From: CAYFUT01 sp964346395
GTDB taxonomy: Bacteria; Bacillota; Halanaerobiia; Halobacteroidales; Halobacteroidaceae
Assembly (NCBI GenBank): GCA_964346395.1
Contig: CAYFUT010000037.1
Span: 1 to 26,629, forward strand
Length of the DNA stretch: 26,629 bases
Direction of reading: 5' to 3'
Shown: one piece after another, positions 1-7,647 of the stretch
Position numbering within the stretch: the stretch's first letter is position 1
Layout of the letters: each line of letters starts with the position of its first letter
Program-made: the position numbers and the translations under genes
Notes under the pieces: model-generated
Databases searched by the model: none
What the model was told of the DNA's origin: nothing
Seen by the model: the letters and a program-made list of their open reading frames with translations, nothing else

Positions 1-844
1 CCGGTTCGTCTTCTGTATTATTGGGGGTTGGTTTATCATCCGGTTTTTCCGACGGAATATGCTCTGGCTTTCCTGGTTTTTGTTTATCATCGGCGGGAGT
101 ATCCGGTTTATGGTCATTTGCCTGTTCCGGTGGCCCTACTTGTTCTTTCTTCTGCTGCCCAGGAGGTGTTTGTGGTTTTTCTTTTGCCCTTTTTTCCCAC
201 TGGTTAACTCGGTTAATCCATCGTTCCTTTTCTTCCCAGTTCTTAGCTTCCGGAGCTGGTTTGACCTCCGGCTCTTCTGCTTTATCAGCCACATGAGCTG
301 CCTGTCCCTGTTTAACTTCAACTGAGCCTACTTCAGTGCTAACCTTAACTGTTCCTTGATTAACTGTCACTGTCGTCTGCTGCTGTTGGTTAACTGCTAC
401 TTTAAAGGTAGTTCCTTTAATACCGGCTACGGCAGAAGGAGTCTCCACTTCGAAGGTACTACCTTCATTCAATTCATCGATAAACTTAACAATTACTTCC
501 CCTAAATTCAATTTTAATTTTTTCAACTCTACCTCGCCGCTTTCATTGGCAGTAACCTGTACTTTAGAATTAGGTTTGATTAATATTTGCGCCTGGTCAT
601 TAAATTCCAGTTCGGCCCGCCCCTGGGGACCAGTTTTGATTTTATCTCCTTCATCTAGAGCAGTAGAACCCGTTATCTGTTTCCACGGAGCAGAAAAAAA
701 CCACCAGCTAGACCCCTTATATTGAACTGTTCCTTCTAGTTTAGTCAAGCTGATTTCCGACTGCCCTTCTACTTGATAACTTAAGCTACCAACCGTACTA
801 ATTATTAAAGTAATAATTAAGAGCCATTTAAATTTTTTTATCAT
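1..844 (-). CDS. FecR-domain secreted/envelope protein (partial, C-terminus beyond window)
   Basis: My own minus-strand translation from ATG at 842-844 stays open for 281 codons to the window edge, so the 3' end is missing. A ribosome-binding site (AAGGGAGAG) lies about 8 bases upstream. The product begins with a positively charged, hydrophobic signal-like segment (MIKKFKWLLIITLIIS). A FecR-type domain follows at about residues 30-175: a 'LEGTVQYK' opening, then 'LDEGDKIKTGPQGRAELEF', then 'VAGIKGTTFKV'. From about residue 200 the chain is hydrophilic and rich in Pro, Lys, Glu and Asp, resembling a spacer in an exported protein. FecR domains outside iron uptake are often exported, with unknown ligands. 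The start overlaps the end of the CHASE2 cyclase gene by 17 bases, so the two are probably co-translated. The role is otherwise unknown; the domain call is firm, the location inferred. Confidence 0.82.
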   Translation of the reverse strand, partial: MIKKFKWLLIITLIISTVGSLSYQVEGQSEISLTKLEGTVQYKGSSWWFFSAPWKQITGSTALDEGDKIKTGPQGRAELEFNDQAQILIKPNSKVQVTANESGEVELKKLKLNLGEVIVKFIDELNEGSTFEVETPSAVAGIKGTTFKVAVNQQQQTTVTVNQGTVKVSTEVGSVEVKQGQAAHVADKAEEPEVKPAPEAKNWEEKERWINRVNQWEKRAKEKPQTPPGQQKKEQVGPPEQANDHKPDTPADDKQKPGKPEHIPSEKPDDKPTPNNTEDEP

Positions 845-2567
845 TATTATCTCTCCCTTGATAAATAAGTTGATATAGGTTAACTGTTTTCTTTTTACCC
901 GGCAGATTAAAGTCCTCCTGTAATCGACAGGAATAACTCTCTGGCAGTAGCTTATAAGTAGCAGCTCCCAGTAAAATTTCCTTCGCTTTTGCTTCGGCTT
1001 CAATCCGGGCTGCTGTATTGACTACATCTCCAATCGCTGTGTAATCAGTCCGCTGAAAGGAACCTATATTGCCGACCACTGCTTCCCCAGTATTGATGCC
1101 GATACTAACCGGCAGTAAAAGTTCAGAATTATCAGCTACTGCCTGTTGGATATTAACTGCTAACTTGACTGCCCGCAGAGCATGGTCAGGTTGGGAAGTA
1201 GGAGCCCCAAAAAAGATCATTGCTCCATCCCCGAGAAATTTATTGAGCGTACCCTGCTGAGCAAAAGTCTGTTCGGTAATCATAGAGAAATATTTATTTA
1301 GTAAGGTAACTATTTCTTCAGCAGTTTTATGTTCAGCAAAACTAGTAAATCCCGATAAATCAACAAACAAAACAGTAATTGCTCGGCGCTGTCCGGATAA
1401 GTATTTTTGTTCCGGCAGCGAAATAACTTCTTCCATTACCTGCGGTGCTAAATAACGCGAAAATACAGTCTTCAAATGAGTCCGCTGCTGTTCACTCTGC
1501 AGATAAGAAATCAAATTGGAACTGATTAAATTTAGAATTAATACTAATTCAAGGGCAGCTACAGGAAAATAAAAGTGGCAATAAACTAATAAACCAGTAC
1601 TGCCCCCTACTAAACTACTACCTACTACTAGGGATAAGAATACCCCTCGCAGAGGAGTTAGATAAAAATACAGCCCAGCAGTTAACAGACTAAACAGCAA
1701 AATAGCTAGCACCACCTGGAAGGTAGCAGCTGGAGAAATAAAACTATTCTCTAAATAATTATCTATTATTTCCGCCTGGATTCTAACTCCCGGTCTATAA
1801 TCCCCTAACGGAGTCATAAAATAGTCGCCGAGGGTGTTGTCCGCCGGGCCAACTAAAACCAACTTATTAGTGAATAAACCCTGTTTATAATTACCGTTTA
1901 TAATTTGCTGATAAGAAACTTGGGGAAAATAGTCTACTTGCCTGTGGAAATTAATCAGCAGTTCCCGTTGGGAAAACTTCCTCTTTCGTTGGCTGAAATT
2001 GGCGGCTAACTTAAAAGCCAAGGGCCGAAGTTCTTTTGCTTCCGACAGCAGATTAATTCGCCTAATCTTACCATCGCGGTCGGGAAATAAATTAATATAG
2101 CCCGTTTTACTTCCGGCTTGTCTAAATTTAGATAGCGGATACTTTATTTCCTGAATATTAATGGTTTCCCCCTGCCGATAAGCCTTCAGCACAGAAGGAA
2201 AATAAAGGTTTTCCGTCTGGGTCACTGCTCTAGCTAATTTTTTATCCTCTTCTGGTTGTGACGGAAAATCAAAGACAAGATCGACCCCAATTGTTTTAGC
2301 TCCTGCCTGCCTTAATTTAGTTAATAACTGAGCATGCATACTACGAGGCCAGGGCCAACTGCCGATTTGTTCTAAAGAAGCTTCATCAATAGTAACAATT
2401 ACTATCTGCTCCTGTTGATTAATCGTGAATAAACTTTTAAACCACAACTGTAGATCATAGACTGCTAAATCCACCCGGATAAGTAATTGATTAACAAACA
2501 GCAGACTAACTATGAGGGCAGTTATAACTCCCAACCACCACCAGATTTGCTTATTATTTATCGACAT
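828..2567 (-). CDS. CHASE2-domain class III adenylate/guanylate cyclase
   Basis: This 579-residue membrane protein should make a cyclic nucleotide in response to an extracytoplasmic signal. An N-terminal membrane anchor (about 9-30) is followed by a CHASE2 sensor region (about 30-275, with 'TIDEASLEQIGSWPWPR' and 'GVDLVFD'). Three hydrophobic segments (about 283-303, 309-330, 334-355) are followed by a class III cyclase domain (about 393-570). Metal-binding Asp residues are seen at D403 (FVDLSGFTSF) and D447 (KFLGDGAMIFFG). The transition-state pair N517/R521 is in 'GDVVNTAARIE', and K443 fits an adenine-selecting lysine. All key residues are present, so the enzyme looks active; cAMP is more likely than cGMP, but this is inferred. 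ATG has AGAGGAG upstream. It overlaps the FecR-protein gene, and CHASE2 cyclase/FecR pairing is a recurring arrangement in bacteria as I recall it. Confidence 0.92.
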   Translation of the reverse strand: MSINNKQIWWWLGVITALIVSLLFVNQLLIRVDLAVYDLQLWFKSLFTINQQEQIVIVTIDEASLEQIGSWPWPRSMHAQLLTKLRQAGAKTIGVDLVFDFPSQPEEDKKLARAVTQTENLYFPSVLKAYRQGETINIQEIKYPLSKFRQAGSKTGYINLFPDRDGKIRRINLLSEAKELRPLAFKLAANFSQRKRKFSQRELLINFHRQVDYFPQVSYQQIINGNYKQGLFTNKLVLVGPADNTLGDYFMTPLGDYRPGVRIQAEIIDNYLENSFISPAATFQVVLAILLFSLLTAGLYFYLTPLRGVFLSLVVGSSLVGGSTGLLVYCHFYFPVAALELVLILNLISSNLISYLQSEQQRTHLKTVFSRYLAPQVMEEVISLPEQKYLSGQRRAITVLFVDLSGFTSFAEHKTAEEIVTLLNKYFSMITEQTFAQQGTLNKFLGDGAMIFFGAPTSQPDHALRAVKLAVNIQQAVADNSELLLPVSIGINTGEAVVGNIGSFQRTDYTAIGDVVNTAARIEAEAKAKEILLGAATYKLLPESYSCRLQEDFNLPGKKKTVNLYQLIYQGRDNNDKKI

Positions 2568-2596
2568 ATTATCTCCTCTTTTGTCTCAGTTACTGA

Positions 2597-2764
2597 CTAT
2601 ATTCTATAAATTTATTAATTTCCCTTCTTTCATTAGCCCTTAAGGTAAATATTACTAAACACGCTGCTCAAGAAATCACATATAAATATTATCAGCGTGG
2701 ACTTAAACCAAACTTTAGTAATTTAGAAGAACATATCTTACAGCGTCAGCTAAAAGGAGGGAGT
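2597..2764 (+). pseudogene. Possible remnant of an unidentified coding sequence
   Basis: Between the divergent cyclase and fxsA genes, one plus-strand frame is open from about 2597 and reads like real coding sequence from 2642, with balanced composition (for example 'HAAQEITYKYYQRGLKP' and 'NLEEHILQRQL'). It has no in-frame ATG, GTG or TTG, and it runs into the fxsA start in another frame. An ATT at 2651 with AAGG upstream is a weak alternative start. I do not recognise the family. A decayed 3' end of a former upstream gene is the simplest reading; chance cannot be excluded. Confidence 0.3.
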
Positions 2765-2766
2765 AA

Positions 2767-3201
2767 ATGTTTAAATTTATCTTCTTATTCACTGTTATTC
2801 CCCTGCTTGAACTTGCTCTGTTGATTAAATTGAATCACTTCTTAGGTCTCATGGCTACTGTTAGTTTGGTAATAGTAACTGGCCTTCTGGGAGCTAGTTT
2901 AGCTAACCAACAGAAACTAATAGTAGTCCGCAAAATCAAACAGTCCATGGCTCAAAGCCAGATGCCGGCTGATAAGTTAGTGGAAGGACTGTTAATTTTA
3001 ATCGGCAGCATCTGCCTGATTACCCCTGGTCTGGTTACTGACTTAACCGGCTTTTTATTTATTTTACCGCCGACTAGAGTTAAGATTAAAGTAGCTACTA
3101 AATCTAAATTTAGACGGATAATTACGGCTGGTGAGTTTGAATTTACTCCTGAAAATCAGGAGGAATCTAAGTCAGTTGATATTAATTATTCCGAAGATTG
3201 A
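2767..3201 (+). CDS. fxsA: FxsA family membrane protein
   Basis: This 144-residue protein begins with 'MFKFIFLFTVIPLLELALLIKL', which matches the FxsA family opening (hydrophobic, with a 'PLLE' motif). A second hydrophobic stretch (about 27-46, 'LGLMATVSLVIVTGLLGASLA') follows. Then comes the conserved 'LVEGLLILIGSICLITPGLVTDLTGFLFILPP' region (about 71-102), quoted here only as a landmark of hairpin-type membrane segments ending in Pro-Pro. The C-terminal tail is polar and acidic. FxsA was named for suppressing F-plasmid exclusion of phage T7 when overproduced; its normal function is not known. AAAGGAGGG lies 6 bases before the ATG. Its last 16 bases overlap, tail to tail, the 3' end of the amidase gene on the other strand. 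Confidence 0.88.
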   Translation: MFKFIFLFTVIPLLELALLIKLNHFLGLMATVSLVIVTGLLGASLANQQKLIVVRKIKQSMAQSQMPADKLVEGLLILIGSICLITPGLVTDLTGFLFILPPTRVKIKVATKSKFRRIITAGEFEFTPENQEESKSVDINYSED

Positions 3202-3932
3202 TCTGCTTGCTGAAAATTTAGGCTGCCTTGATAAATAGCCTGCACTAATTTCTTCTGGAATTTCTTATTCGTTAACAGCTTCCGGTCAGTCGGTTGGTTA
3301 AGAAACCCCATTTCAATTAAAACCCCGGGTACCTGGCAGTTATTAAGCAAAAAATAATCCCCCGGCCGGATTGAATTGTCCGGCAGTTGTTTTCCCTGCT
3401 CTGTTAATTGATTCAGCTGGTTCTGAATAGCCTGGGCCAACTGTTTACTCTTCTCTTTTTCAGCCTGATAAAAACAGATAGGTCCCCGCAACTTAGATTG
3501 GCCGCTGAAATAATTGACGTGTAGACTAATAAAGAATTCAGGTGTTTCAGCTTCAATAATATCTACCCGCGCCTGTAAATCTCTTCGGTGGCGGCTCTTA
3601 TATTTACTGTTTAAATGGTCTAAGGCCTGGTCTTTGCTGCGGGTAAGTACTGTTTTTACCTTTCGATCAGTAAAGTAGTCTTCTAACTTTTGCGCCAACG
3701 TGAGATTGATTTCTTTTTCTAATAATTCGCCATAAGAAGAACCGCCGTCTATCCCTCCGTGCCCAGGATCAACTACTATTTTCTCCCCTGCTAGCGGTGA
3801 TTTTTGCCCAGTAACCGGCATTAGGTTGGGAAGATCAGTCACCCAAAAAATAATAATACCTAATCCCCAACCAACTAAAATCACAATAGCCACTAACAGG
3901 TAAAGTGCCCGCTTAGTACATAGAAAAATCAC
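3186..3932 (-). CDS. cwlD: N-acetylmuramoyl-L-alanine amidase, CwlD-like (Amidase_3)
   Basis: A 248-residue cell-wall hydrolase with one N-terminal membrane segment (about 9-31) and an Amidase_3 zinc-hydrolase domain (about 50-240). Zinc ligands are visible: H58 in 'VVDPGHGGIDGG', E73 in 'LLEKEINL' and H138 in 'FISLHVNYF'. The catalytic Glu is E207 in 'VLIEMGFL'. The size and the membrane anchor plus single domain fit CwlD, which removes stem peptides during synthesis of the muramic-delta-lactam of spore cortex. This would imply a spore-forming ancestry. A vegetative AmiC-type amidase is the alternative, but that class usually carries extra AMIN, SH3 or SPOR domains absent here. Start is GTG with GGAG 7 bases upstream. 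It converges with fxsA (16-base overlap). Confidence 0.85.
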   Translation of the reverse strand: MIFLCTKRALYLLVAIVILVGWGLGIIIFWVTDLPNLMPVTGQKSPLAGEKIVVDPGHGGIDGGSSYGELLEKEINLTLAQKLEDYFTDRKVKTVLTRSKDQALDHLNSKYKSRHRRDLQARVDIIEAETPEFFISLHVNYFSGQSKLRGPICFYQAEKEKSKQLAQAIQNQLNQLTEQGKQLPDNSIRPGDYFLLNNCQVPGVLIEMGFLNQPTDRKLLTNKKFQKKLVQAIYQGSLNFQQADQSSE

Positions 3933-4027
3933 TAGTTAACTCCGCCCTTTCAGTTTAAGTGTATCTGATTTCCTTTTATTTATATGTATTATGAAGCGGG
4001 AAAATTAATTGCTAATTAAGCAAAAGT

Positions 4028-4056
4028 TTGCAAAAAAACCAATCATCTTGTATAAT
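4028..4056 (+). promoter_or_regulatory. Promoter of the cofG-like gene
   Basis: TTGCAA (4028-4033), a 17-base spacer and TATAAT (4051-4056) form a near-consensus sigma-A promoter about 58 bases before the ATG at 4114. The -35 sits in a short palindromic stretch (GCAAAAGTTTGC) that recurs near 25,790. Confidence 0.7.
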
Positions 4057-4113
4057 TTAATGTAGAAAAAGTAATTATTACTATTTGTAATAAATAAGGA
4101 GTTAATCACCTAA

Positions 4114-4999
4114 ATGATTACCTATGCTAAAAATGTATTCATTCCACTAACTACTGCTTGTGCTAATCGCTGTACTTACTGTCATAGCAGAAGCCAGTAT
4201 TATGTCCTTAGCAGAAATAAAGTCAATTTTAAAGCAGGCCAAACAAGCCGGGTGTAAAGAGGTATTATTTACCGGCGGCAGTCGGCCGGACAAGTTAACT
4301 GGTTTTCAAACTAAATTGGCAGCGGAAACTGAGTTTAATGCCCTGTTTTCCCTTGTGTTGGCTGCTTGTCAGGAAGCTCTCCAGCAGGGACTACTGCCCC
4401 ATTCTAATTTAGGGGTGCTTCCTGCTGAACAGCTAGCAGAGTTGGCCCGTTATAACGCCAGTTTAGGCCTTATGTTAGAAACGACAGCTGAAGTTCCAGC
4501 TCATAAAGAGTCGCCTACTAAAAAACCGACAGTGCGCAGAGAATTTATAGCCCAAGCTGGACAGCTGCAAATTCCGTTTACATCCGGAATTTTACTGGGC
4601 ATTGGGGAGACTCGTTCCGACCGAATAGCCAGCCTAGAAGTGTTAGCAGAACTACAGGCAACTTACGGCCATTTACAGGAAGTTATTATTCAGCCGGTAG
4701 AACCGGCGGCTGGGTCTCAATTAAGCGCTCCAGAAACGTCGACTGTAAGCGAAACACTGCAGTTGGCCCGGGATATTCTACCGCCGGAGGTTGCCCTACA
4801 GGTACCGCCTAATTTAGTAGACTTACACCAAGTAATTGACAGGCCAGTTGATGATTTGGGCGGGATTACTGCTGTTGATTTGCTAGAAGAGATAATTGAT
4901 TCTTATCAAAAATAAATTTTGACTCATTTTCCTTTTTTATCTCCTTATCCCGATGAATTAATTAAAATAACTGACTCTGGTAAGGAGCGTGATATATAA
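4114..4999 (+). pseudogene. cofG: CofG-like FO synthase subunit (radical SAM), frameshifted and interrupted
   Basis: CofG joins tyrosine-derived and pyrimidine units to make the deazaflavin FO. From ATG 4114 the reading is 'MITYAKNVFIPLTTACANRC', with the radical-SAM cysteines C16, C20 and C23 (CxxxCxxC). That frame hits a stop at 4255. The rest of the protein lies in the next frame from about 4190: 'GCKEVLFTGGSRPD', 'LPHSNLGVLP', 'LGLMLE', 'IPFTSGILLGIGETR', 'YGHLQEVIIQ', 'LQVPPNL' and 'DDLGGIT', all CofG landmarks. The gap between the Cys motif and 'MSLAEI' is shorter than usual, so a small out-of-frame deletion is likely. That second frame ends at TAA 4913, yet the same frame continues after the stop with a plausible tail (THFPFLSPYPDELIKI) to 4999. 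A GTG at 4160 would give a 251-residue ORF lacking the cysteines. It is either a decayed gene or carries assembly errors; scaffold quality here is modest. Confidence 0.78.
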
Positions 5000-5032
5000 A
5001 ACAGCCACCCAAGTTGGGTGGCTGTTTTATAT
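4994..5032 (+). terminator. Strong Rho-independent terminator
   Basis: A perfect 17-base-pair inverted repeat (4994-5010 with 5016-5032) has the loop AAGTT. Its core is ACAGCCACCC/GGGTGGCTGT, flanked by A-rich and T-rich sides. The symmetric A/T flanks mean it could work in both directions; on the plus strand it closes the cofG region. Confidence 0.9.
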
Positions 5033-5051
5033 TTAAATTGATGTTAATTTA

Positions 5052-5060
5052 TGGTATAAT
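5052..5060 (+). promoter_or_regulatory. Extended -10 promoter for the 52-residue ORF
   Basis: TGGTATAAT (5052-5060) is an extended -10 element (TGn + TATAAT) just after the terminator and 62 bases before the small ORF. A TTGATG at 5038 is too close (11 bases) to act as a -35. Confidence 0.5.
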
Positions 5061-5121
5061 TTAGATAGCTTAAATTAGTCATTAGTTTTATACTTTCCCT
5101 TGGGAAGAAAGGAGCTTAAAC

Positions 5122-5280
5122 ATGAATTACTTAGTAATTTTATTGATCTTACCAGTAATCGGCTTATTCATCTGGGTTGAATATTTGACTAGCAAGTATG
5201 AGCAGAAAATTAAAAATTTAAAGCGTTTAATCTATGAAATTGATAAAAAAGTTAAAAAATTAGAAGATAAAGATGAGTAA
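5122..5280 (+). CDS. Small single-pass membrane protein with basic coiled-coil tail (52 aa)
   Basis: An ATG at 5122 preceded by GAAAGGAG (8 bases away) opens a 52-codon frame ending TAA at 5280. Residues 2-20 are a hydrophobic membrane span (NYLVILLILPVIGLFIWVE). The rest is a charged Lys/Glu helix with hydrophobic heptad spacing (KIKNLKRLIYEIDKKVKKLE), so a short cytoplasmic coiled coil is likely. It has its own promoter and stands alone between a terminator and the scaffold gap. No family is recognised; its small size and layout recall FtsL/DivIC-like or phage-shock-like helper peptides only in a general way. The coding call rests on the promoter, the ribosome-binding site and the composition. 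Confidence 0.7.
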   Translation: MNYLVILLILPVIGLFIWVEYLTSKYEQKIKNLKRLIYEIDKKVKKLEDKDE

Positions 5281-5303
5281 ACTTAAAATATGAAGAATTA
5301 AGG

Positions 5304-5403
5304 NNNNNNNNNNNNNNNNNNNNNNNNNNNNNNNNNNNNNNNNNNNNNNNNNNNNNNNNNNNNNNNNNNNNNNNNNNNNNNNNNNNNNNNNNNNNNNNNN
5401 NNN
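5304..5403. other. Assembly gap (100 N)
   Basis: Exactly 100 N form a conventional scaffold-join marker, so the true distance and adjacency of the two sides are unknown. The 58 bases after the gap (5404-5461) hold no gene I can see. Confidence 0.98.
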
Positions 5404-5461
5404 ACGGCACTACCTGCTTTCTATTTATAATAATATCAATTTCCTTGCTATTTTTTTAATA

Positions 5462-5749
5462 CTATAGGAGAGGAATACAATCATCAATCACTGGAACTAC
5501 TAATTTAGCTTGGGCAGCAGTTAACCCCTCTATACCTCCACTGCAGTACCCATAACCTAAGATAATCAAATCATAACCTTTTATTTCTAATTCATCTATT
5601 TTAGCCTGAATTTCCCCTCTCATATCTGTTTCATCAGGTAAATTATGCAGCCCTTGCGGAAGAAATTCTACTCTTATTTCCTGTTCGTTTACTACATCTA
5701 ATATTTCCTGATATAATACTTGACAAGAAATAATTGCTATTTTAGCCAT
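5462..5749 (-). CDS. DUF1638-family protein, C-terminally truncated (95 aa)
   Basis: The sequence 'MAKIAIISCQVLYQEI' with later 'FLPQGLHNLPDETD', 'IDELEIKGYDLIILGYGYCSGGIEGL' landmarks and 'VIDDCIPLL' fits the N-terminal half of DUF1638. These proteins are about 200 residues and commonly accompany corrinoid methyltransferase genes; their biochemical role is unknown to me. This copy stops (TAG) immediately after the 'DDCIPLL' motif, where the family normally continues with 'LLGS' and a second half. No other frame downstream restores that half before the scaffold gap 58 bases later. The ATG lies 2 bases after the stop of the activase gene, with GGAG 8 bases upstream, so it is the last visible gene of the methyltransferase group. 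It is likely a truncated gene or an assembly-edge artefact. Confidence 0.7.
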   Translation of the reverse strand: MAKIAIISCQVLYQEILDVVNEQEIRVEFLPQGLHNLPDETDMRGEIQAKIDELEIKGYDLIILGYGYCSGGIEGLTAAQAKLVVPVIDDCIPLL

Positions 5750-5751
5750 AA

Positions 5752-7647
5752 CTAAAACTCCATTTCTTGTATAAATATTGTTTGAAAATCACTATGAGTA
5801 GATAATTCTATATATTCTACCTGAGCGGCAATTTTCTTAGCCGTCTGACTTAGTTCTTGATTCAATAGAGACCATTTAGCCCCTATTCCTGCTCCATTGC
5901 CTATCTTAACTATTTTTTCTTCTAACTGGGGAGAAATTAAACCTATAGCAGCAGCACTGGAAGTTTTAATCTGACTGCCAAATCCTCCGGCCAGATAAAC
6001 ATTATTTATCTGTTCATAATCAATTCCTGCTTTAGTTAATAAGATTTCAATCCCTGCCGCAATTGATCCTTTAGCTAATTGAACTTCTCTAATATCTTTT
6101 TGAGTTAATAATATATCTTTATTACTTTCCCCTCTTTTTTTGGTTAACACTTCATAAGCAGCTAAATTTTCATAATTGGTCAATCGCTTCTTCTGCCAGG
6201 CAAGCAACTCATCATCTTTAAAACCGGCATTTTTGCTTAAAAATCCCCACTTATATAACTGAGCAATAATATCTATTAGTCCCGAACCGCAAATCCCCTG
6301 GGGAGGCTGATTGCCAATCACTTGATAATTTATTTTTCCATTTTCTTTAATTTCATACTCGGATACGGCCCCAGGAACTCCTGCTACTCCGTAAGTTATA
6401 TTCGCCCCTTCAAGAGCCGGCCCCGCTGCTGTAGAGCAGGCAAGTATTTCATCCTGATTGCCTAGGACAATCTCCCCATTGGTTCCAATATCGATTAATA
6501 AATTCCACTCTTCACTGGAAGCAAAATCAACTGTCAGCATATCAGCAACTATATCAGCCCCTACATAACCAGAAATAGAAGGTAAAAACTCAACTCTTCC
6601 GCGTGAGTTTACTTTTAACCCTATTTTTTCCGGGGTAAGGCTCAAATCTCCAGTAAATGTTGGAATATAAGGAGCTCGGGCAATTGACCCAGCATCTGCC
6701 CCCAGCAAAGTATGGAGCATAACTGTATTCCCTACTACTGTACTCCACATGATGTTTTCTTTTTTTATTTTGGCTTTCGAAATAAGTTTTTTTATTCCCT
6801 GGTTTAAACCAAAAACTAATTTCTGCTGCATTTTTTTTCGACCCTGCTCTTTTTCTTGCGTATAGTTTATTCTAGAAATTACATCAGCACCGAATTCGCT
6901 CTGAGGATTAGGCAGTGAAGCTACTGCTTTCTCCTCTCCTGTTGTTAAATTAATCAAATAAAAAGCCAGAGTGGTAGTTCCTATATCAACAGCTAACCCA
7001 TAAATAGCTTCCTTTTTTCCAACCGGCTTTACCTTTAATATTTCCCCGGAGCTGTAAATAATCTGAACTTCTTCATTTTCACTATTGGCTGCTAAACTTA
7101 GTTCTTCTAAAGCAGCAGCCTCTATTTTTTCAACCGGTACTTCCTCATAAATTCTAGTCAGTAAATCGCGCTGGTCTTCCAATTCAAATTCACCTAAAGA
7201 AATACAAACACTATTTACTTGGGGAGCCAAATTTATTTTTTCATCTGCTCCTTCTGTCAAAGCTTCTATTTTTGATTCAGGTTCTAATACTATCTCTATA
7301 TCTTCAGCCACCTCTTGAGTACAGGCCAATCTTACTCCCCGGGCCAACTCTTTTTTAGCTAAAAGCTTATCTTCCTGAATATTGGGAGGAGGAGGGGGAG
7401 CAATAATTACTTTGCATTTTCCACAACTCCCTTGCCCACCGCAAAAACCATTAATCGCAAAACCAGATCGGCGTAAAACTTCCCACAAGTTTTCCCCGTC
7501 CTCAAAAAACCGGTAATCAAATATAGATCTGTTTTCTGTCCTATTTTTTCCACCACTCGCTCTATTTTTTAGCCTTTGCAGCCTGTAAAATCTCTTCCTG
7601 CAGTTCATCTTCAGCCGGAGTACTTTCATGCTTAACTTCACCATCAA
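5752..7647 (-). CDS. RamA-like corrinoid-protein reductive activase (2Fe-2S + ASKHA ATPase)
   Basis: This protein should reduce inactive Co(II) corrinoid to the Co(I) form using ATP. The N-terminal part holds a ferredoxin-like 2Fe-2S site (C69, C75, C78 in 'CGGQGSCGKC', and C109 in 'LACTQ'). The C-terminal two thirds carry the ASKHA-type ATPase domain of this family ('GLAVDIGTTTLAFYL', 'LLIDIGTNGEIVLGN', 'GPALEGANI', 'GICGSGLIDII', 'VYLAGGFGSQI'). The start given is the first ATG in frame, but it overlaps 86 bases of the upstream gene's thioredoxin domain and its first 40 or so residues look like an off-frame shadow. Homology would begin near 7530-7540, yet there is no ATG, GTG or TTG in frame there. 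Either a rare start codon is used or a small indel lies near 7520-7560. The body of the protein is intact. Its neighbours are the corrinoid protein and methyltransferase genes it would serve. Confidence 0.88.
   Translation of the reverse strand: MMVKLSMKVLRLKMNCRKRFYRLQRLKNRASGGKNRTENRSIFDYRFFEDGENLWEVLRRSGFAINGFCGGQGSCGKCKVIIAPPPPPNIQEDKLLAKKELARGVRLACTQEVAEDIEIVLEPESKIEALTEGADEKINLAPQVNSVCISLGEFELEDQRDLLTRIYEEVPVEKIEAAALEELSLAANSENEEVQIIYSSGEILKVKPVGKKEAIYGLAVDIGTTTLAFYLINLTTGEEKAVASLPNPQSEFGADVISRINYTQEKEQGRKKMQQKLVFGLNQGIKKLISKAKIKKENIMWSTVVGNTVMLHTLLGADAGSIARAPYIPTFTGDLSLTPEKIGLKVNSRGRVEFLPSISGYVGADIVADMLTVDFASSEEWNLLIDIGTNGEIVLGNQDEILACSTAAGPALEGANITYGVAGVPGAVSEYEIKENGKINYQVIGNQPPQGICGSGLIDIIAQLYKWGFLSKNAGFKDDELLAWQKKRLTNYENLAAYEVLTKKRGESNKDILLTQKDIREVQLAKGSIAAGIEILLTKAGIDYEQINNVYLAGGFGSQIKTSSAAAIGLISPQLEEKIVKIGNGAGIGAKWSLLNQELSQTAKKIAAQVEYIELSTHSDFQTIFIQEMEF

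Noticed and set aside
21..325. Overlapping plus- and minus-strand frames of 60-90 codons at the left edge
   Set aside because: They are shadows of the partial FecR-domain gene, which is open through the whole region and has domain support; the shadows lack ribosome sites.
4160..4915. A complete 251-residue gene starting at GTG 4160
   Set aside because: It would begin inside the radical-SAM Cys motif in the wrong frame and lack the cysteines; the upstream frame from 4114 clearly encodes the CofG N-terminus.
5038..5060. TTGATG/TATAAT as a full -35/-10 promoter
   Set aside because: The spacer is only 11 bases; the extended -10 alone was kept.
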